From: Brevirhabdus sp.
GTDB lineage: Bacteria > Pseudomonadota > Alphaproteobacteria > Rhodobacterales > Rhodobacteraceae
Direction: 5' to 3'
NCBI GenBank assembly: GCA_024637315.1
Contig: JAGXFH010000040.1
Location: 1-64,000, forward strand
Length of the DNA: 64,000 bases
Below the pieces are notes generated by a model, which worked only from the letters and a program-made list of their open reading frames with translations, did no database searches and was not told the DNA's origin. Each line of letters opens with the position of its first letter. Positions within the stretch are counted from its first letter, which is position 1. Position numbers and translations under genes: made by a program. Shown in pieces: positions 1-9,736 of the stretch.

Positions 1-82
1 ATCAAAAGGACGCAGCCGGGTTCATCAAGCTGAACGCACTGCGCCTGAAGCTGATCGCAATGCGAAACAGGCGGCTTGGCTG

Positions 83-509
83 ATGGCGCTGGATCGGCGA
101 GAGGTCACAAAAAACGACCTTGACGCGCTGTTCCGCCTTAAGGTCCGCGAGGATCAGCCGGGCCTTGTCTCGCCAAACGAGATCACTCTGGCTCAGACCG
201 CCTACGAGGGGAACGGCGCCTATGTCTGGGGCCTTTTTGGGACGGCGATATGGTTGTCGGGCTAATGGCGACGACCCGGACGCTGCATAGCTCTGGCGGT
301 TGATGATCGGCGCAGAGCATCAAGGCAGGGGCTTTGGCCGCGCTGCCCTGACTGAGGCGGCTAGACAGGCGCGCGATTGGGGTTTGCCGAAAGTGTCACT
401 GACTGTTGTGGACAGTCCGATCAGCGCGGTGGCATTTTACGAAAAGGCCGGATTCCAAAAGACCGGGCGGATCGTTGATGACGAGGTCGAGTTGCTGCGT
501 CATTTGTAA
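83..509 (+). pseudogene. GNAT-family N-acetyltransferase, decayed
   Basis: Three consecutive pieces of one GNAT acetyltransferase lie in different reading frames. The first piece (from ATG 83) reads through VREDQPGLVSPNEITLAQ to YVWGLF near 235. It continues in another frame as DGDMVVGLMA (about 238-267), then in a third as NGDDPDAA. That third frame meets a TAG at 288-290 and resumes directly as LWRLMIGAEHQGRGFGRAAL up to the stop at 509. The last piece holds the acetyl-CoA-binding loop (QGRGFG) and a normal C-terminus (AVAFYEKAGFQKTGR). Two frameshifts plus a nonsense codon make sequencing error an unlikely full explanation. The substrate of the ancestral enzyme cannot be told. Confidence 0.8.
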
Positions 510-518
510 TCCGGCGGA

Positions 519-1223
519 TCAGGGACGCAAACCTTTCGCGGCAAGCCGTTCGTAGTAAGGCAAAGCGGCATCTACCAACCTCGCGTAACCCCCGCTCAGT
601 TCCGGCAGTGGCCCTTCAGGTCCTGCGAAACCGGTCGAGTTGTGCACCGCGCCGTACCAGTGTTTCGCCCATAAGCCGTCTTGGACATGGCCGCCAGAGC
701 GCCATTTCAACATGTTAGGGTCGAATTTCAACCCGATCTTGCTGCATAACAACTTCAGAATGCAGCCGGGGTCAGCTCGGACGTCGGAGCTGTCGATCAC
801 CAGCCCGCCGATCCTGTCGAAAATCTGCGCCTGCTGGCGAAAGCCGATATCGTCCAGCGTCACCGCCTCTCTCTTGGCACCGTAACTGGCGACGACACGG
901 GCGGGGTGGCGGATCAGATGGATGTTCACGCAACCGATTGCCCAATCCAGCGGAAAGTCTTCAAGCATCTGATGCGGCATGACCTTAAGGTAGAAATGCG
1001 GCTTTCCATCAGGGACAGGGCCCGAGCAACAGGCGGCCACGCGCTGCGGATCGGACTCGTGGGCCGCGATGATCTCATCCCGCATCGGGTGGTCTATTGC
1101 GGTTGCGGCCAGATACGGCGCGTAGAACGGCTCGTCCCATATGGCGAAATCCGGTCGTGCGCCGAAGGCGTACATCATCGCCGTCGAAAGATTGCGGGGC
1201 CCGGACCACATCGCAATTCGCAT
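519..1223 (-). CDS. Sulfotransferase-like P-loop protein
   Basis: This 234-residue cytosolic protein opens with IAMWSGPRNLSTAMMYAFG. That is the shape of the 5'-phosphosulfate-binding loop of sulfotransferase-family proteins (SGPRNxST). HLIRHPARVVASYGAKR near the middle resembles the 3'-phosphate-binding segment (RxPxxxxxS). It overlaps the upstream aminotransferase gene by one base (TGATG), so the two are co-transcribed and probably translationally coupled. Pairing with a class IV aminotransferase hints at a shared small-molecule substrate, but neither substrate nor reaction can be inferred. Sulfotransferase family is likely; specific activity is unknown. Confidence 0.7.
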   Translation of the reverse strand: MRIAMWSGPRNLSTAMMYAFGARPDFAIWDEPFYAPYLAATAIDHPMRDEIIAAHESDPQRVAACCSGPVPDGKPHFYLKVMPHQMLEDFPLDWAIGCVNIHLIRHPARVVASYGAKREAVTLDDIGFRQQAQIFDRIGGLVIDSSDVRADPGCILKLLCSKIGLKFDPNMLKWRSGGHVQDGLWAKHWYGAVHNSTGFAGPEGPLPELSGGYARLVDAALPYYERLAAKGLRP

Positions 1224-2131
1224 CAGGCGGTTTCCCGGTCGATGAGTTGCTTGTAAAGCTGCCGGATCCGTCCGGTGACTGGACCCATCTTGCCGTCACC
1301 GATCGCGCGCCCGTCGATCTCGGAGACCGGGGTTTGAGCGCCGAAAGTGCCCGTCAGGAACGCCTCGTCGGCGCCATAGGTATCGACAAGGCTGAAATTA
1401 CGCTCGAAGACCGGAATGCCGGCGGATCGGCAAAGGTTTATCACGTTCTGACGAGTGATGCCGTTCATGCAATAGTCGCCGGTCGAGGTCCAGACTTCGC
1501 CTTTGCGAACAATGAAAAAATTGCAGGCATTGGTGGTGTTCACGAAGCCATGGATGTCGAGCATCAGCGCCTCGTCGGCTCCGGCCTTTTCGGCGGCTAT
1601 ACAGGCCAGGATGCAATTCAGCTTGGAATGGCTGTTCAGTTTCGGATCCTGCGTCATTGGCAGGCCGCGAACATGCGGCACCGTGGCCAGCCGGATCGGG
1701 CGCGGCAGAGATGGGCGGGAATGCTCGATGATGATGACGATGGTCGGACCGGACCGCGACAGCGACGGATGCTGGAACGGACGGATCTTGGTACCGCGAG
1801 TCACCATCAACCGCGCGTGCGCATCGTGTTTCATTCTGTTTGCGTTGCGGGTGTCTTCAAGGGCCGCGATCACGCCCTTTCGATCCATGCCGATATCCAG
1901 ATCGATCGCCTTTGCTGCCTCGAACAGCCTGTCCATATGCGCGTCGAGAAAAGCCCATTTTCCGTTATAAAGCCGAAGTCCTTCCCAGACACCGTCGCCA
2001 AGCATGAAACCGCTGTCATAGACACTGATCCGGGCGTCATCACGGGGAACGATCCTGCCGTTCACATAGATCTGGATGGCAGCGTTGCGCACATCCTCTT
2101 CGGCCTGGTGCGTGGTCACATGCTCTTTCAT
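1223..2131 (-). CDS. Class IV PLP aminotransferase (branched-chain / D-amino-acid type)
   Basis: This 302-residue fold-type IV PLP aminotransferase resembles BCAT and D-amino-acid transaminases. Visible family features are IYVNGRIVPRDDARISVYDSGFMLGDGVWEGLRLYNG at the N-terminus, RLMVTRGTKIRPF near residue 110, and SHSKLNCILACIAAEKAGADEALMLDIHGFVNTTNACNFF, where the lysine of SHSKLNC is the expected PLP lysine. The ATG at 2131 follows a good ribosome-binding site (GGGAGG). It is the first gene of a pair with the sulfotransferase-like gene and diverges from msrA. Substrate (branched-chain versus D-amino acid) cannot be fixed from sequence alone. Confidence 0.8.
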   Translation of the reverse strand: MKEHVTTHQAEEDVRNAAIQIYVNGRIVPRDDARISVYDSGFMLGDGVWEGLRLYNGKWAFLDAHMDRLFEAAKAIDLDIGMDRKGVIAALEDTRNANRMKHDAHARLMVTRGTKIRPFQHPSLSRSGPTIVIIIEHSRPSLPRPIRLATVPHVRGLPMTQDPKLNSHSKLNCILACIAAEKAGADEALMLDIHGFVNTTNACNFFIVRKGEVWTSTGDYCMNGITRQNVINLCRSAGIPVFERNFSLVDTYGADEAFLTGTFGAQTPVSEIDGRAIGDGKMGPVTGRIRQLYKQLIDRETA

Positions 2132-2274
2132 TTGGACCTCCCTGCCGGGACGCTAGCCTTGGTCGGGTGGCGGGCCAAGGGGTAAAATCCGTTCACCCTT
2201 GCGTGAGATGACGGGGGCGTGACTTGGCGCACGCGGCTAGAACCGTGATGTTGGCGCGAAAAGGAGAACTGGCT

Positions 2275-2925
2275 ATGCCCCTGTCAAAGTCCCAGTCGAT
2301 ACTGTTGGCCGTTGCTATGATGATCGGCCTGACCATGGTCGCCACCCAGTCGCGTGCCGAAACAGCGGTCGTTGCCGGGGGCTGCTTCTGGTGTGTCGAG
2401 GCGGATTTCGAAAAGGTCAGGGGCGTTTCAGAGGTTGTCTCGGGCTATACCGGCGGCAGAACCGCGAACCCGACCTACAAGGAAGTCACAAAGGGCGGCA
2501 CCGGCCACTACGAGGCGGTCGAGATCACCTATGATTCGACACAGATCAGCTATGACCAGATCCTGAACCTGTTTTTGCGCTCGATCGACCCGACCGATGC
2601 GGGTGGCCAATTCTGCGATCGGGGCGACAGTTATCGGACTGCGATTTTCGTGTCTGACAAGGCACAAGAGGCGACGGCGAAGAACGCTATTTCTGCTGCT
2701 CAGACCGAATTGGGCCAAAACATTGTTACGCCCATCCTGCCAGCCGGCAAGTTCACCACTGCCGAGACCTATCATCAGGACTATTACAAAAAGTCCGACC
2801 TTGTGATCACCCGCCGCGGCCCGAAATCGAAAAGCGAGGCCTACAAATTCTACCGTGCGGCCTGCGGGCGCGACGCCAAGGTCAAGTCACTGTGGGGCGC
2901 CGATGCGCCCTTCATCGGGAACTGA
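2275..2925 (+). CDS. msrA: Peptide-methionine (S)-S-oxide reductase, exported
   Basis: MsrA reduces methionine-S-sulfoxide in proteins. The catalytic motif [11 protein letters not shown] is present, with the nucleophile Cys at about residue 37. [16 protein letters not shown] and YHQDYY follow the family pattern, and there is a C-terminal Cys (RAACGRD) that may resolve the disulfide. The chosen ATG at 2275 follows AAGGAG. An upstream in-frame start at 2224 has no such site. The first ~28 residues (hydrophobic [19 protein letters not shown]) look like a signal peptide, so the 216-residue protein probably acts in the periplasm on oxidised envelope proteins. Confidence 0.92.
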   Translation: MPLSKSQSILLAVAMMIGLTMVATQSRAETAVVAGGCFWCVEADFEKVRGVSEVVSGYTGGRTANPTYKEVTKGGTGHYEAVEITYDSTQISYDQILNLFLRSIDPTDAGGQFCDRGDSYRTAIFVSDKAQEATAKNAISAAQTELGQNIVTPILPAGKFTTAETYHQDYYKKSDLVITRRGPKSKSEAYKFYRAACGRDAKVKSLWGADAPFIGN

Positions 2926-2937
2926 TCTGGCGATTCT

Positions 2938-5202
2938 TTACTTGATCTGACCAAGCTCGCACGCTGCGATCATCGCCATGTTCAGGATGTCATTGACATT
3001 GGACACGTTCTGGCAAATCTGAATCGGCTTGTCGACACCGGTCAGGATCGGGCCGATAACGGTGGCGCCGGCCATTTCCTGCAGCAATTTTACCGAGATT
3101 GACGCTGAATGCCGCGCCGGAACGACCAAGACATTGGCCGGACCGGTAAGGCGGCTGAACGGATATTTCGCCGCGGCTTCAGGGTTCAGCGCGACATCGA
3201 CCGTCATCTCGCCTTCATATTCGAAATCCACGCCGCGCGCATCCAGAACCTTGGGCGCCTGATGCATCTTCATGGCGCGCTCGCTGACCGGATAGCCGAA
3301 GGTCGAGAAAGACAGGAACGCGACGCGAGGCTCGATGCCCATGCCACGCGCGACCGCGGCGGCGCGTTCGGCGATGTCGGCCAGATCCTCCTCATCCGGC
3401 CATTCATGAACCAAGGTATCGGCAATGAACACGATGCGTCCGTGATGCAGAACGGCTGTGACGCCGACGGCGCCATCCTGTGCCGTGGCATCAAAGACAT
3501 GGTTGATCAGGCCCAGAACATGCGCCGATTTGCGCGTGGCGCCCGTAACCATCGCGTCGCCGTGGCCATGCGCCAACATCAGAGCCGAGAACACGTGCCG
3601 GTCGCGGGCCGCCAGCCGGTGCACATCCTGCATGTCGTTGCCGCGGCGCTGCAGCCGCTGGTAAAGGAAATCCTTGTAGGTTTCAAAATGCGGCGAGTTG
3701 GCGGCGTTCACGATCTCCAGTTCCGGAACCGCGTCGGCAAGACCCTCTGCTGTCAACTTGTCCTGCACATCCTGCGTTCTGCCGACAACCAGCGCCTTGC
3801 CAAAGCCGTTGCGCTGATAGGCGACCGCTGCCCGCAAGACGCGGGGGTCGTCGCCTTCGGTAAAGATCATCGTTGCCTGCCGGGTACGGGCGCGGACAGT
3901 AAGGCCTTGCAGGATCGACGCGGTCGGATCCATCCGCGCTTTCAGCGCATGCGTATAACCCTCCATATCCACGATCGGGCGGCGGGCAACGCCGGTATCC
4001 ATGCCGGCCTTCGCAACGGCAGGCGGGATCCGGTGAATCAGCCGGGGATCGAACGGCGTCGGAATGATGTAGTCGCGACCAAAGCTCAACTTGCGGCCAT
4101 ATGCGATGGCGACCTCATCGGGTACTTCCTCGCGGGCGAGCGCGGCAAGCGCCACGGCGCAGGCGATTTTCATCTCGTCGTTGATCGCCCGGGCATGGAT
4201 GTCAAGCGCACCGCGGAACAGGTAGGGAAACCCCAAGACGTTATTCACCTGGTTTGGATAGTCTGACCGACCTGTGGCGACGATGGCGTCATCGCGAACG
4301 TCATGTGCCTCTTCCGGCGTGATCTCTGGATCGGGGTTCGCCATCGCGAAAATCACCGGATTGGGCGCCATCGAGGCGACCATGTCGGCGGTAACGGCGC
4401 CCTTGACCGACACACCAAGGAACACATCGGCGCCTTTCATTGCCTCTTCCAGCGTCCGGGCATCGGCTCTGGCGGCGTGGGCGGATTTCCACTGGTTCAT
4501 GCCATCTGCCCGACCCTGCCAGATCACGCCCTTGGTGTCGCACATGATGCAATTGTCATGTTTCGCGCCCATCGCCTTGAGCAGTTCCAGACAGGCAATG
4601 CCGGCAGCACCGGCACCGTTCAGCACGATTCGGCAGTTCTCGATCTTCTTGTCCGAGATGTGCAGCGCGTTGATCAGCCCGGCGGCGCAGATTACCGCAG
4701 TGCCGTGCTGGTCATCGTGAAAGACGGGAATATCCATCTCTTCTTTCAGGCGCTGCTCGATGATGAAGCATTCCGGAGCCTTGATGTCTTCGAGGTTGAT
4801 TCCGCCGAAGGTCGGACCCATCAGACGGACTGCGTTGATGAAGGCTTCCGGATCCTCGGTATCAAGCTCGATATCGATGGAATTCACATCGGCGAAGCGC
4901 TTGAACAGCACTGCCTTGCCTTCCATCACCGGTTTCGAAGCCAGCGCGCCCAGATTTCCAAGGCCAAGAACCGCGGTGCCGTTGGAAATCACCGCAACGA
5001 GGTTGCCCTTGTTGGTATAGTCGTAGGCGGTTTCGGGGGCGGCGGCGATTTCTTCGCAGGGGACCGCGACGCCGGGGCTGTAGGCCAGCGACAGGTCACG
5101 CTGGGTGGCCATCGGGACCGAGGCGAGAATGTCGAATTTCCCCGGCCGCGGCAGCAGATGAAAGGCAAGCGCCTCTTCGCGCGTGTACTTGGCTCTGGCC
5201 AT
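2938..5202 (-). CDS. maeB: NADP-dependent malic enzyme with phosphotransacetylase-like C-terminal domain
   Basis: This 754-residue MaeB-type malic enzyme converts malate to pyruvate plus CO2. The N-terminal ~430 residues hold the malic domain (LAYSPGVAVPCEEI, DIPVFHDDQHGTAVICAAGL) and the NAD(P)-binding part (VLNGAGAAGIACLELL, MANPDPEITPEEA). The C-terminal ~320 residues resemble phosphate acetyltransferase (FTEGDDPRVLRAA, VLVVPARHSASISVKLLQEMAGATVIGPILTG). The latter domain is usually regulatory rather than catalytic in this family. The gene stands alone: it converges on msrA with 12 bases between, and diverges from mutS. Confidence 0.93.
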   Translation of the reverse strand: MARAKYTREEALAFHLLPRPGKFDILASVPMATQRDLSLAYSPGVAVPCEEIAAAPETAYDYTNKGNLVAVISNGTAVLGLGNLGALASKPVMEGKAVLFKRFADVNSIDIELDTEDPEAFINAVRLMGPTFGGINLEDIKAPECFIIEQRLKEEMDIPVFHDDQHGTAVICAAGLINALHISDKKIENCRIVLNGAGAAGIACLELLKAMGAKHDNCIMCDTKGVIWQGRADGMNQWKSAHAARADARTLEEAMKGADVFLGVSVKGAVTADMVASMAPNPVIFAMANPDPEITPEEAHDVRDDAIVATGRSDYPNQVNNVLGFPYLFRGALDIHARAINDEMKIACAVALAALAREEVPDEVAIAYGRKLSFGRDYIIPTPFDPRLIHRIPPAVAKAGMDTGVARRPIVDMEGYTHALKARMDPTASILQGLTVRARTRQATMIFTEGDDPRVLRAAVAYQRNGFGKALVVGRTQDVQDKLTAEGLADAVPELEIVNAANSPHFETYKDFLYQRLQRRGNDMQDVHRLAARDRHVFSALMLAHGHGDAMVTGATRKSAHVLGLINHVFDATAQDGAVGVTAVLHHGRIVFIADTLVHEWPDEEDLADIAERAAAVARGMGIEPRVAFLSFSTFGYPVSERAMKMHQAPKVLDARGVDFEYEGEMTVDVALNPEAAAKYPFSRLTGPANVLVVPARHSASISVKLLQEMAGATVIGPILTGVDKPIQICQNVSNVNDILNMAMIAACELGQIK

Positions 5203-5336
5203 GATAGCGTGATTCCCCCGTATGTGTCAGACAGTGATAGCGGGCCGGTTGGCGGGCCTCAACAAAAGATGGATTTGCCGCTTTCGCAGCGAATCAAGGC
5301 TTTGTATGGTCACGCGGCACAGACTTGGGGGATGGC

Positions 5337-8000
5337 TTGACCGTCGCAAATGCCGCCGTAACGCCGATGATGGCGCAGTTTCTGAAGATCAAGGACGCCC
5401 ACAAGGATGCGTTGCTGTTCTATCGGATGGGCGATTTCTACGAGATGTTCTTTGAGGATGCAGTCGCTGCAGCCGAGGCGTTGGATATTGCGCTGACGAA
5501 ACGCGGTAAACATCTGGGCGAGGACATCCCAATGTGCGGTGTGCCGGTCCATTCCGCCGAGGGCTATCTGCTGACGCTGATCCGCAAGGGATTCCGCGTT
5601 GCGGTCTGCGAACAAATGGAGGATCCGGCCGAAGCAAAGAAGCGCGGATCGAAATCCGTTGTGCACCGGGATGTCGTGCGGCTGGTCACGCCGGGAACGC
5701 TGACCGAGGAAAACCTGCTTGAGGCCCGCCGACACAACTTTCTGGCGGCCTTCGCCGAGGTCCGCGACGAGGCGGCCCTGGCTTGGGTCGATATCTCGAC
5801 AGGCGAGTTTCGGGTGATGCCTTGCCCCCCGGTGCGGCTGGCTCCGGAACTCGCCCGCCTGGCCCCTCGGGAGCTGTTGGTGTCAGAGGCGAAAGAGGCT
5901 GAATTAGCCGCATTAGTGTCTGAATCAGGCGCTGCCATCACACCTTTGGCGCGGGCTAGTTTCGACAGTTCGGCCGCTTCCTCCAAACTTTGCGCGTTGT
6001 TTGCGGTCAGTTCGCTGGACGCCTACGGAAATTTCGGGCGGGTCGAACAGGCGGCGATGGGGGCGATCGTCGATTATCTCGACATCACCCAGAAGGGCAG
6101 GCTGCCGCTGCTGAGGCCACCGGTGCGGGAAAGTTCCGGCCGGGTCGTGCAGATTGACGCGGCAACGCGGCGCAATCTGGAGCTGACGCGCAACCTCTCG
6201 GGCGGGCGCGACGATTCGCTGATCGCGGCGATGGATCGCACGGTAACCGCCGCCGGCGCACGATTGCTGGAGCGTCGGTTGTCCAGCCCCTCGCGCGATC
6301 TCGCGTCGATCCGTGCGAGGCTGGATGCGGTCGAGCATATGGCCAATCATGTGCGGCTGCGTACGGCTTTGCGCGATGACCTGCGCAAGGTGCCCGATAT
6401 CGACCGGGCACTGTCGCGGCTGGCGCTGGACCGGGGCGGACCGCGCGATCTGGCGTCAATTCGAAACGGGCTCGGCCAAGCCGTCGAAATGGCGGCGCGA
6501 CTGGTCTCAGCGGACATGCCAGACCTCTTGGCCGCGGCCGCGGCCGAACTTGGCGGACATGATGGGATTTGCGATCTGCTTGGCGCGGCCCTCGTGGCCG
6601 AACCGCCCTTGCTGGCGCGCGATGGCGGCTACATCGCGAAAGGTTTCGATACCGATCTGGACGAAGCGCGCATGCTGCGTGACGAGGGGCGCCGCGTGAT
6701 TGCAGAGATGCAGGCAGAGTATGTACGACAAACCGGCATAGGCTCGCTGAAGATCAAGCATAACAACGTGCTGGGATATTTCATCGAGACCACGGCGACC
6801 CACGCTGAGAAGATGATGTCGCCGCCGCTTTCGGAAACCTTCATCCACCGCCAGACGACGGCCAATCAGGTGCGGTTCACCACGGTGCCCTTGTCGGAAA
6901 TGGAAACCAAGATTCTGAATGCCGGAAACCGGGCGATGGAGATTGAAAAGCGTCTCTACGTAAGGCTGACTGGTCATATATTGGACAGTGCGGCGCCAAT
7001 TGGTGCAACCGCTCGGGCGCTGGCCGAGATTGATCTGGCCTGCGCCCTGGCCGATCTGGCGACGGGCGAAAAATGGGTCCGACCCTTTGTCGATGACAGC
7101 CGCGCCTTCGAAATATCAGCCGGACGTCACCCCGTGGTGGAGTTGGCGCTGCGAAAACAGGGCGTCGTGCCGTTCGTTGCGAATGATTGCAATCTGGCGG
7201 ATGGTTCGGATGGTGCCAGCGTCTGGCTTTTGACCGGCCCGAACATGGCGGGCAAGTCGACTTTCCTGCGACAAAACGCACTGATTGCTCTGATGGCCCA
7301 GATGGGATCATACGTTCCTGCCGACGCGGCCCATATCGGCCTGGTTTCTCAGCTTTTCAGTCGGGTCGGCGCATCCGACGATCTGGCGCGGGGCCGATCT
7401 ACCTTCATGGTCGAGATGGTCGAAACTGCAGCGATTCTCAACCAGGCGGATGATCGGGCGCTGGTGATCCTCGACGAGATCGGACGCGGTACGGCGACCT
7501 ATGACGGCCTTTCGATCGCCTGGGCCACACTGGAACATCTGCACGATGTCAACCAGTGCCGCGCGCTGTTCGCCACGCATTATCACGAGCTTACCGCCCT
7601 GGCAGAGAAGCTGCCAGGAGTCGAGAATGCGACTGTGGCAGTAAAGGAATGGCAGGGCGACGTCATATTCCTGCATGAGGTGCGAAAAGGTGCTGCCGAC
7701 CGGTCCTATGGTGTGCAGGTTGCTAAACTCGCCGGATTGCCCGCCGCTGTGGTCGAGCGGGCGCGAGTCGTGCTTGATGCGCTGGAAAGGGGCGAACGCG
7801 AGGGCGGGTCGAAACAGAAGGCGCTGATAGATGACCTTCCTCTGTTCTCGATCGGCGCGACCGTGGTTTCGGCGCAAGAGCCCAAGATCTCGCCTACCGA
7901 AGAAAAACTCGCCGGGATACATCCCGACGAGTTGACGCCAAAGCAGGCTCTGAACTTGATTTACGAACTTAAGATGCTGACCAAGCCGGGGTCGAACTGA
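5337..8000 (+). CDS. mutS: DNA mismatch repair protein MutS
   Basis: MutS recognises mismatches and recruits MutL. The N-terminal mismatch-binding motif FYRMGDFYEMFFEDA is present. The C-terminal ABC-type ATPase has LLTGPNMAGKSTFLRQNA (Walker A), DDLARGRSTFMVEM, LVILDEIGRGTATYDG (Walker B) and LFATHYHEL. Full length is about 887 residues. No ATG with a good ribosome-binding site precedes the conserved start. TTG 5337 follows GGGGGA and is preferred; TTG 5325 or ATG 5367 are alternatives. Its 3' end overlaps the convergent grpE gene by 32 bases. Confidence 0.95.
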   Translation: MTVANAAVTPMMAQFLKIKDAHKDALLFYRMGDFYEMFFEDAVAAAEALDIALTKRGKHLGEDIPMCGVPVHSAEGYLLTLIRKGFRVAVCEQMEDPAEAKKRGSKSVVHRDVVRLVTPGTLTEENLLEARRHNFLAAFAEVRDEAALAWVDISTGEFRVMPCPPVRLAPELARLAPRELLVSEAKEAELAALVSESGAAITPLARASFDSSAASSKLCALFAVSSLDAYGNFGRVEQAAMGAIVDYLDITQKGRLPLLRPPVRESSGRVVQIDAATRRNLELTRNLSGGRDDSLIAAMDRTVTAAGARLLERRLSSPSRDLASIRARLDAVEHMANHVRLRTALRDDLRKVPDIDRALSRLALDRGGPRDLASIRNGLGQAVEMAARLVSADMPDLLAAAAAELGGHDGICDLLGAALVAEPPLLARDGGYIAKGFDTDLDEARMLRDEGRRVIAEMQAEYVRQTGIGSLKIKHNNVLGYFIETTATHAEKMMSPPLSETFIHRQTTANQVRFTTVPLSEMETKILNAGNRAMEIEKRLYVRLTGHILDSAAPIGATARALAEIDLACALADLATGEKWVRPFVDDSRAFEISAGRHPVVELALRKQGVVPFVANDCNLADGSDGASVWLLTGPNMAGKSTFLRQNALIALMAQMGSYVPADAAHIGLVSQLFSRVGASDDLARGRSTFMVEMVETAAILNQADDRALVILDEIGRGTATYDGLSIAWATLEHLHDVNQCRALFATHYHELTALAEKLPGVENATVAVKEWQGDVIFLHEVRKGAADRSYGVQVAKLAGLPAAVVERARVVLDALERGEREGGSKQKALIDDLPLFSIGATVVSAQEPKISPTEEKLAGIHPDELTPKQALNLIYELKMLTKPGSN

Positions 8001-8541
8001 CGCCTACCTGCGCCGGACGCAGCAGCCGGTCATGCAGCATGAAACCCTCGGTCATCACCTGAATGATGTCGCCGGCTTTGGTGTTGGGAACCGGGGCCTC
8101 GAACATGGCCTGATGCAATTGTGGATCGAACCTGTCGCCGATTTGCGGCGCAACACGTTCGATGCCGTGTTTCTGGAATACATTCAGAAGTTCGCGCATG
8201 GTCAGCTCGATGCCCTCGATCAGCGCTTTGGAGGCCTCGCGCTGCTCGTCGGTCACAGCATCGAGCGCGCGTTTCATGTTGTCATAGACCGGCAGAATGT
8301 CGCGGGAGAGTTTCGAGCCGCCATACTGCTCGGCCTCGCGCCGGTCGCGCTCGCCGCGTTTGCGAGAGTTCTCCGCATCGGCCAGCGCCCGCATGAACCG
8401 GTCTCGGAACTCGTCGCGCTCGTTGCGAAGCGCCTCGATCTCATCGAAATCCGCCTCCAAATCATCCAACGTCTGTTCTGACGTGAACTCGTCGTCGGGC
8501 TGTTCCATCTCGTCGACCACGTCTTTTTTTGCCTCGGCCAT
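7969..8541 (-). CDS. grpE: GrpE nucleotide exchange factor for DnaK
   Basis: GrpE promotes ADP release from DnaK in the heat-shock chaperone cycle. This 190-residue protein has an acidic N-terminus, a long helical segment (LEADFDEIEALRNERDEFRDRFMRALADAENSRKRGERDR) and the beta-domain region (FDPQLHQAMFEAPVPNTKAGDIIQVMTEGFMLHDRLLRPAQVGV). It lies 11 bases downstream of hrcA on the same strand, forming an hrcA-grpE operon as in many alphaproteobacteria. The 3' end overlaps mutS tail to tail by 32 bases. Confidence 0.94.
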   Translation of the reverse strand: MAEAKKDVVDEMEQPDDEFTSEQTLDDLEADFDEIEALRNERDEFRDRFMRALADAENSRKRGERDRREAEQYGGSKLSRDILPVYDNMKRALDAVTDEQREASKALIEGIELTMRELLNVFQKHGIERVAPQIGDRFDPQLHQAMFEAPVPNTKAGDIIQVMTEGFMLHDRLLRPAQVGVSSTPAWSAS

Positions 8542-8552
8542 CTTCTTGTCCT

Positions 8553-9617
8553 TTAACCCCGATCCGACAACAGTCTGCCGACCAGTTGCGCCGTATAATC
8601 CACGATCGGCACGATCCGCCCATAGTTCAAACGGGTCGGCCCGATCACGCCCACCGCGCCGATTATTTTTCGATCAGCGTTCATATATGGAGACACCACC
8701 AAAGATGAACCCGAAAGTGAGAAAAGTTTGTTCTCTGACCCAATAAAAATGCGTACCCCCTCGCCTTCTTCGGTCAATTCGAGGAATTCGGCGATGTCAC
8801 GTTTACGTTCAAGGTCATCGAAGAGGGTTCGGATACGGTCCAGATCCTCTGTCTGGCCTTCCTCGGCCAGCAGATTCGCGCGGCCCCGAACTATCAGGCG
8901 TTCATAGGATTCGCCTTCGTTTTCCCAGACGGCAAGGCCGCTGGTGACAAGATCCTGGGCCAGAACGTCAAGTTCTCTCCGGCGCTTGCCGATCTCAGCC
9001 TCGATCGCTCCGCGCAGGTCGGTCAGCGTCTTGCCCTCTGCCAGAGCGTTCAAAAAATTTGCCGCTTCGCGCATCGAGGATGGCGTCTGGCCGGGGGGCG
9101 GCGTGAAAACTCGGTTCTCGACATGGCCATCGGCATGGACCAGCACGACCAGCGCCCTGTCATGGCCAAGGCTGACAAACTCGATATGCCTGATCGGAGC
9201 CTCGTGTTTGGGAGCCAGAACGAGGCTTGCGCCCTGAGTCAAGCCGGACAAGGCTGATCCGACCCGATCCAGCATGGTTCCGACATCGCGTTCATTGGTC
9301 CCCAGCGTCGCGTCGATCTTTTCGCGATCGTCGGAATTCAGATCGCCCACCTCAAGCAAGCCATCGACAAACATCCTCAGGCCAAGCTGGGTGGGTATCC
9401 GGCCTGCCGAAACATGCGGACTTCCCAGAAGGCCGAGATATTCCAGATCCTGCATCACGTTCCGGATCGTGGCGGCGCTGATCTTTTCATTCATCGACCG
9501 GGTCAGGGTGCGCGAGCCGACGGGATCGCCACTATCGAGATAGGTTTCCACGACCCGGCGAAACACCTCGCGGCTGCGATCGTTCATCTCTGCCAGCAAT
9601 TTACGTCCGTCGTTCAT
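8553..9617 (-). CDS. hrcA: Heat-inducible transcription repressor HrcA
   Basis: HrcA represses class I heat-shock operons by binding CIRCE inverted repeats. The N-terminal winged helix is visible (REVFRRVVETYLDSGDPVGSRTLTR, SAATIRNVMQDLEYLGLL), followed by the GAF-like core and the conserved end (GAVGVIGPTRLNYGRIVPIVDYTAQLVGRLL). The start is placed at ATG 9617 (MNDGRK, about 354 residues); a GTG 27 bases upstream is possible. No CIRCE element was found upstream of this operon, so hrcA-grpE may not be autoregulated. Its targets (groESL, for example) lie outside the window. Confidence 0.92.
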   Translation of the reverse strand: MNDGRKLLAEMNDRSREVFRRVVETYLDSGDPVGSRTLTRSMNEKISAATIRNVMQDLEYLGLLGSPHVSAGRIPTQLGLRMFVDGLLEVGDLNSDDREKIDATLGTNERDVGTMLDRVGSALSGLTQGASLVLAPKHEAPIRHIEFVSLGHDRALVVLVHADGHVENRVFTPPPGQTPSSMREAANFLNALAEGKTLTDLRGAIEAEIGKRRRELDVLAQDLVTSGLAVWENEGESYERLIVRGRANLLAEEGQTEDLDRIRTLFDDLERKRDIAEFLELTEEGEGVRIFIGSENKLFSLSGSSLVVSPYMNADRKIIGAVGVIGPTRLNYGRIVPIVDYTAQLVGRLLSDRG

Positions 9618-9736
9618 CAGAATTCCGGTCCCGGTTCGGCGCACCAGTTAAAGGCGTTGTTCGACCGGCGTCAATCGGGGTTGCGCCGGGGCGGCGCGGT
9701 TGAGTATGTCAGCCCATCACGAGGAAAGGACAGAAC

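Noticed and set aside
1097-2185. 362-residue plus-strand ORF
   Set aside because: It lies antisense to the class IV aminotransferase, which has clear family motifs; the plus frame is a G+C-driven shadow.
9618-9736. CIRCE operator upstream of hrcA
   Set aside because: No TTAGCACTC-N9-GAGTGCTAA-like repeat is present between hrcA and rph.
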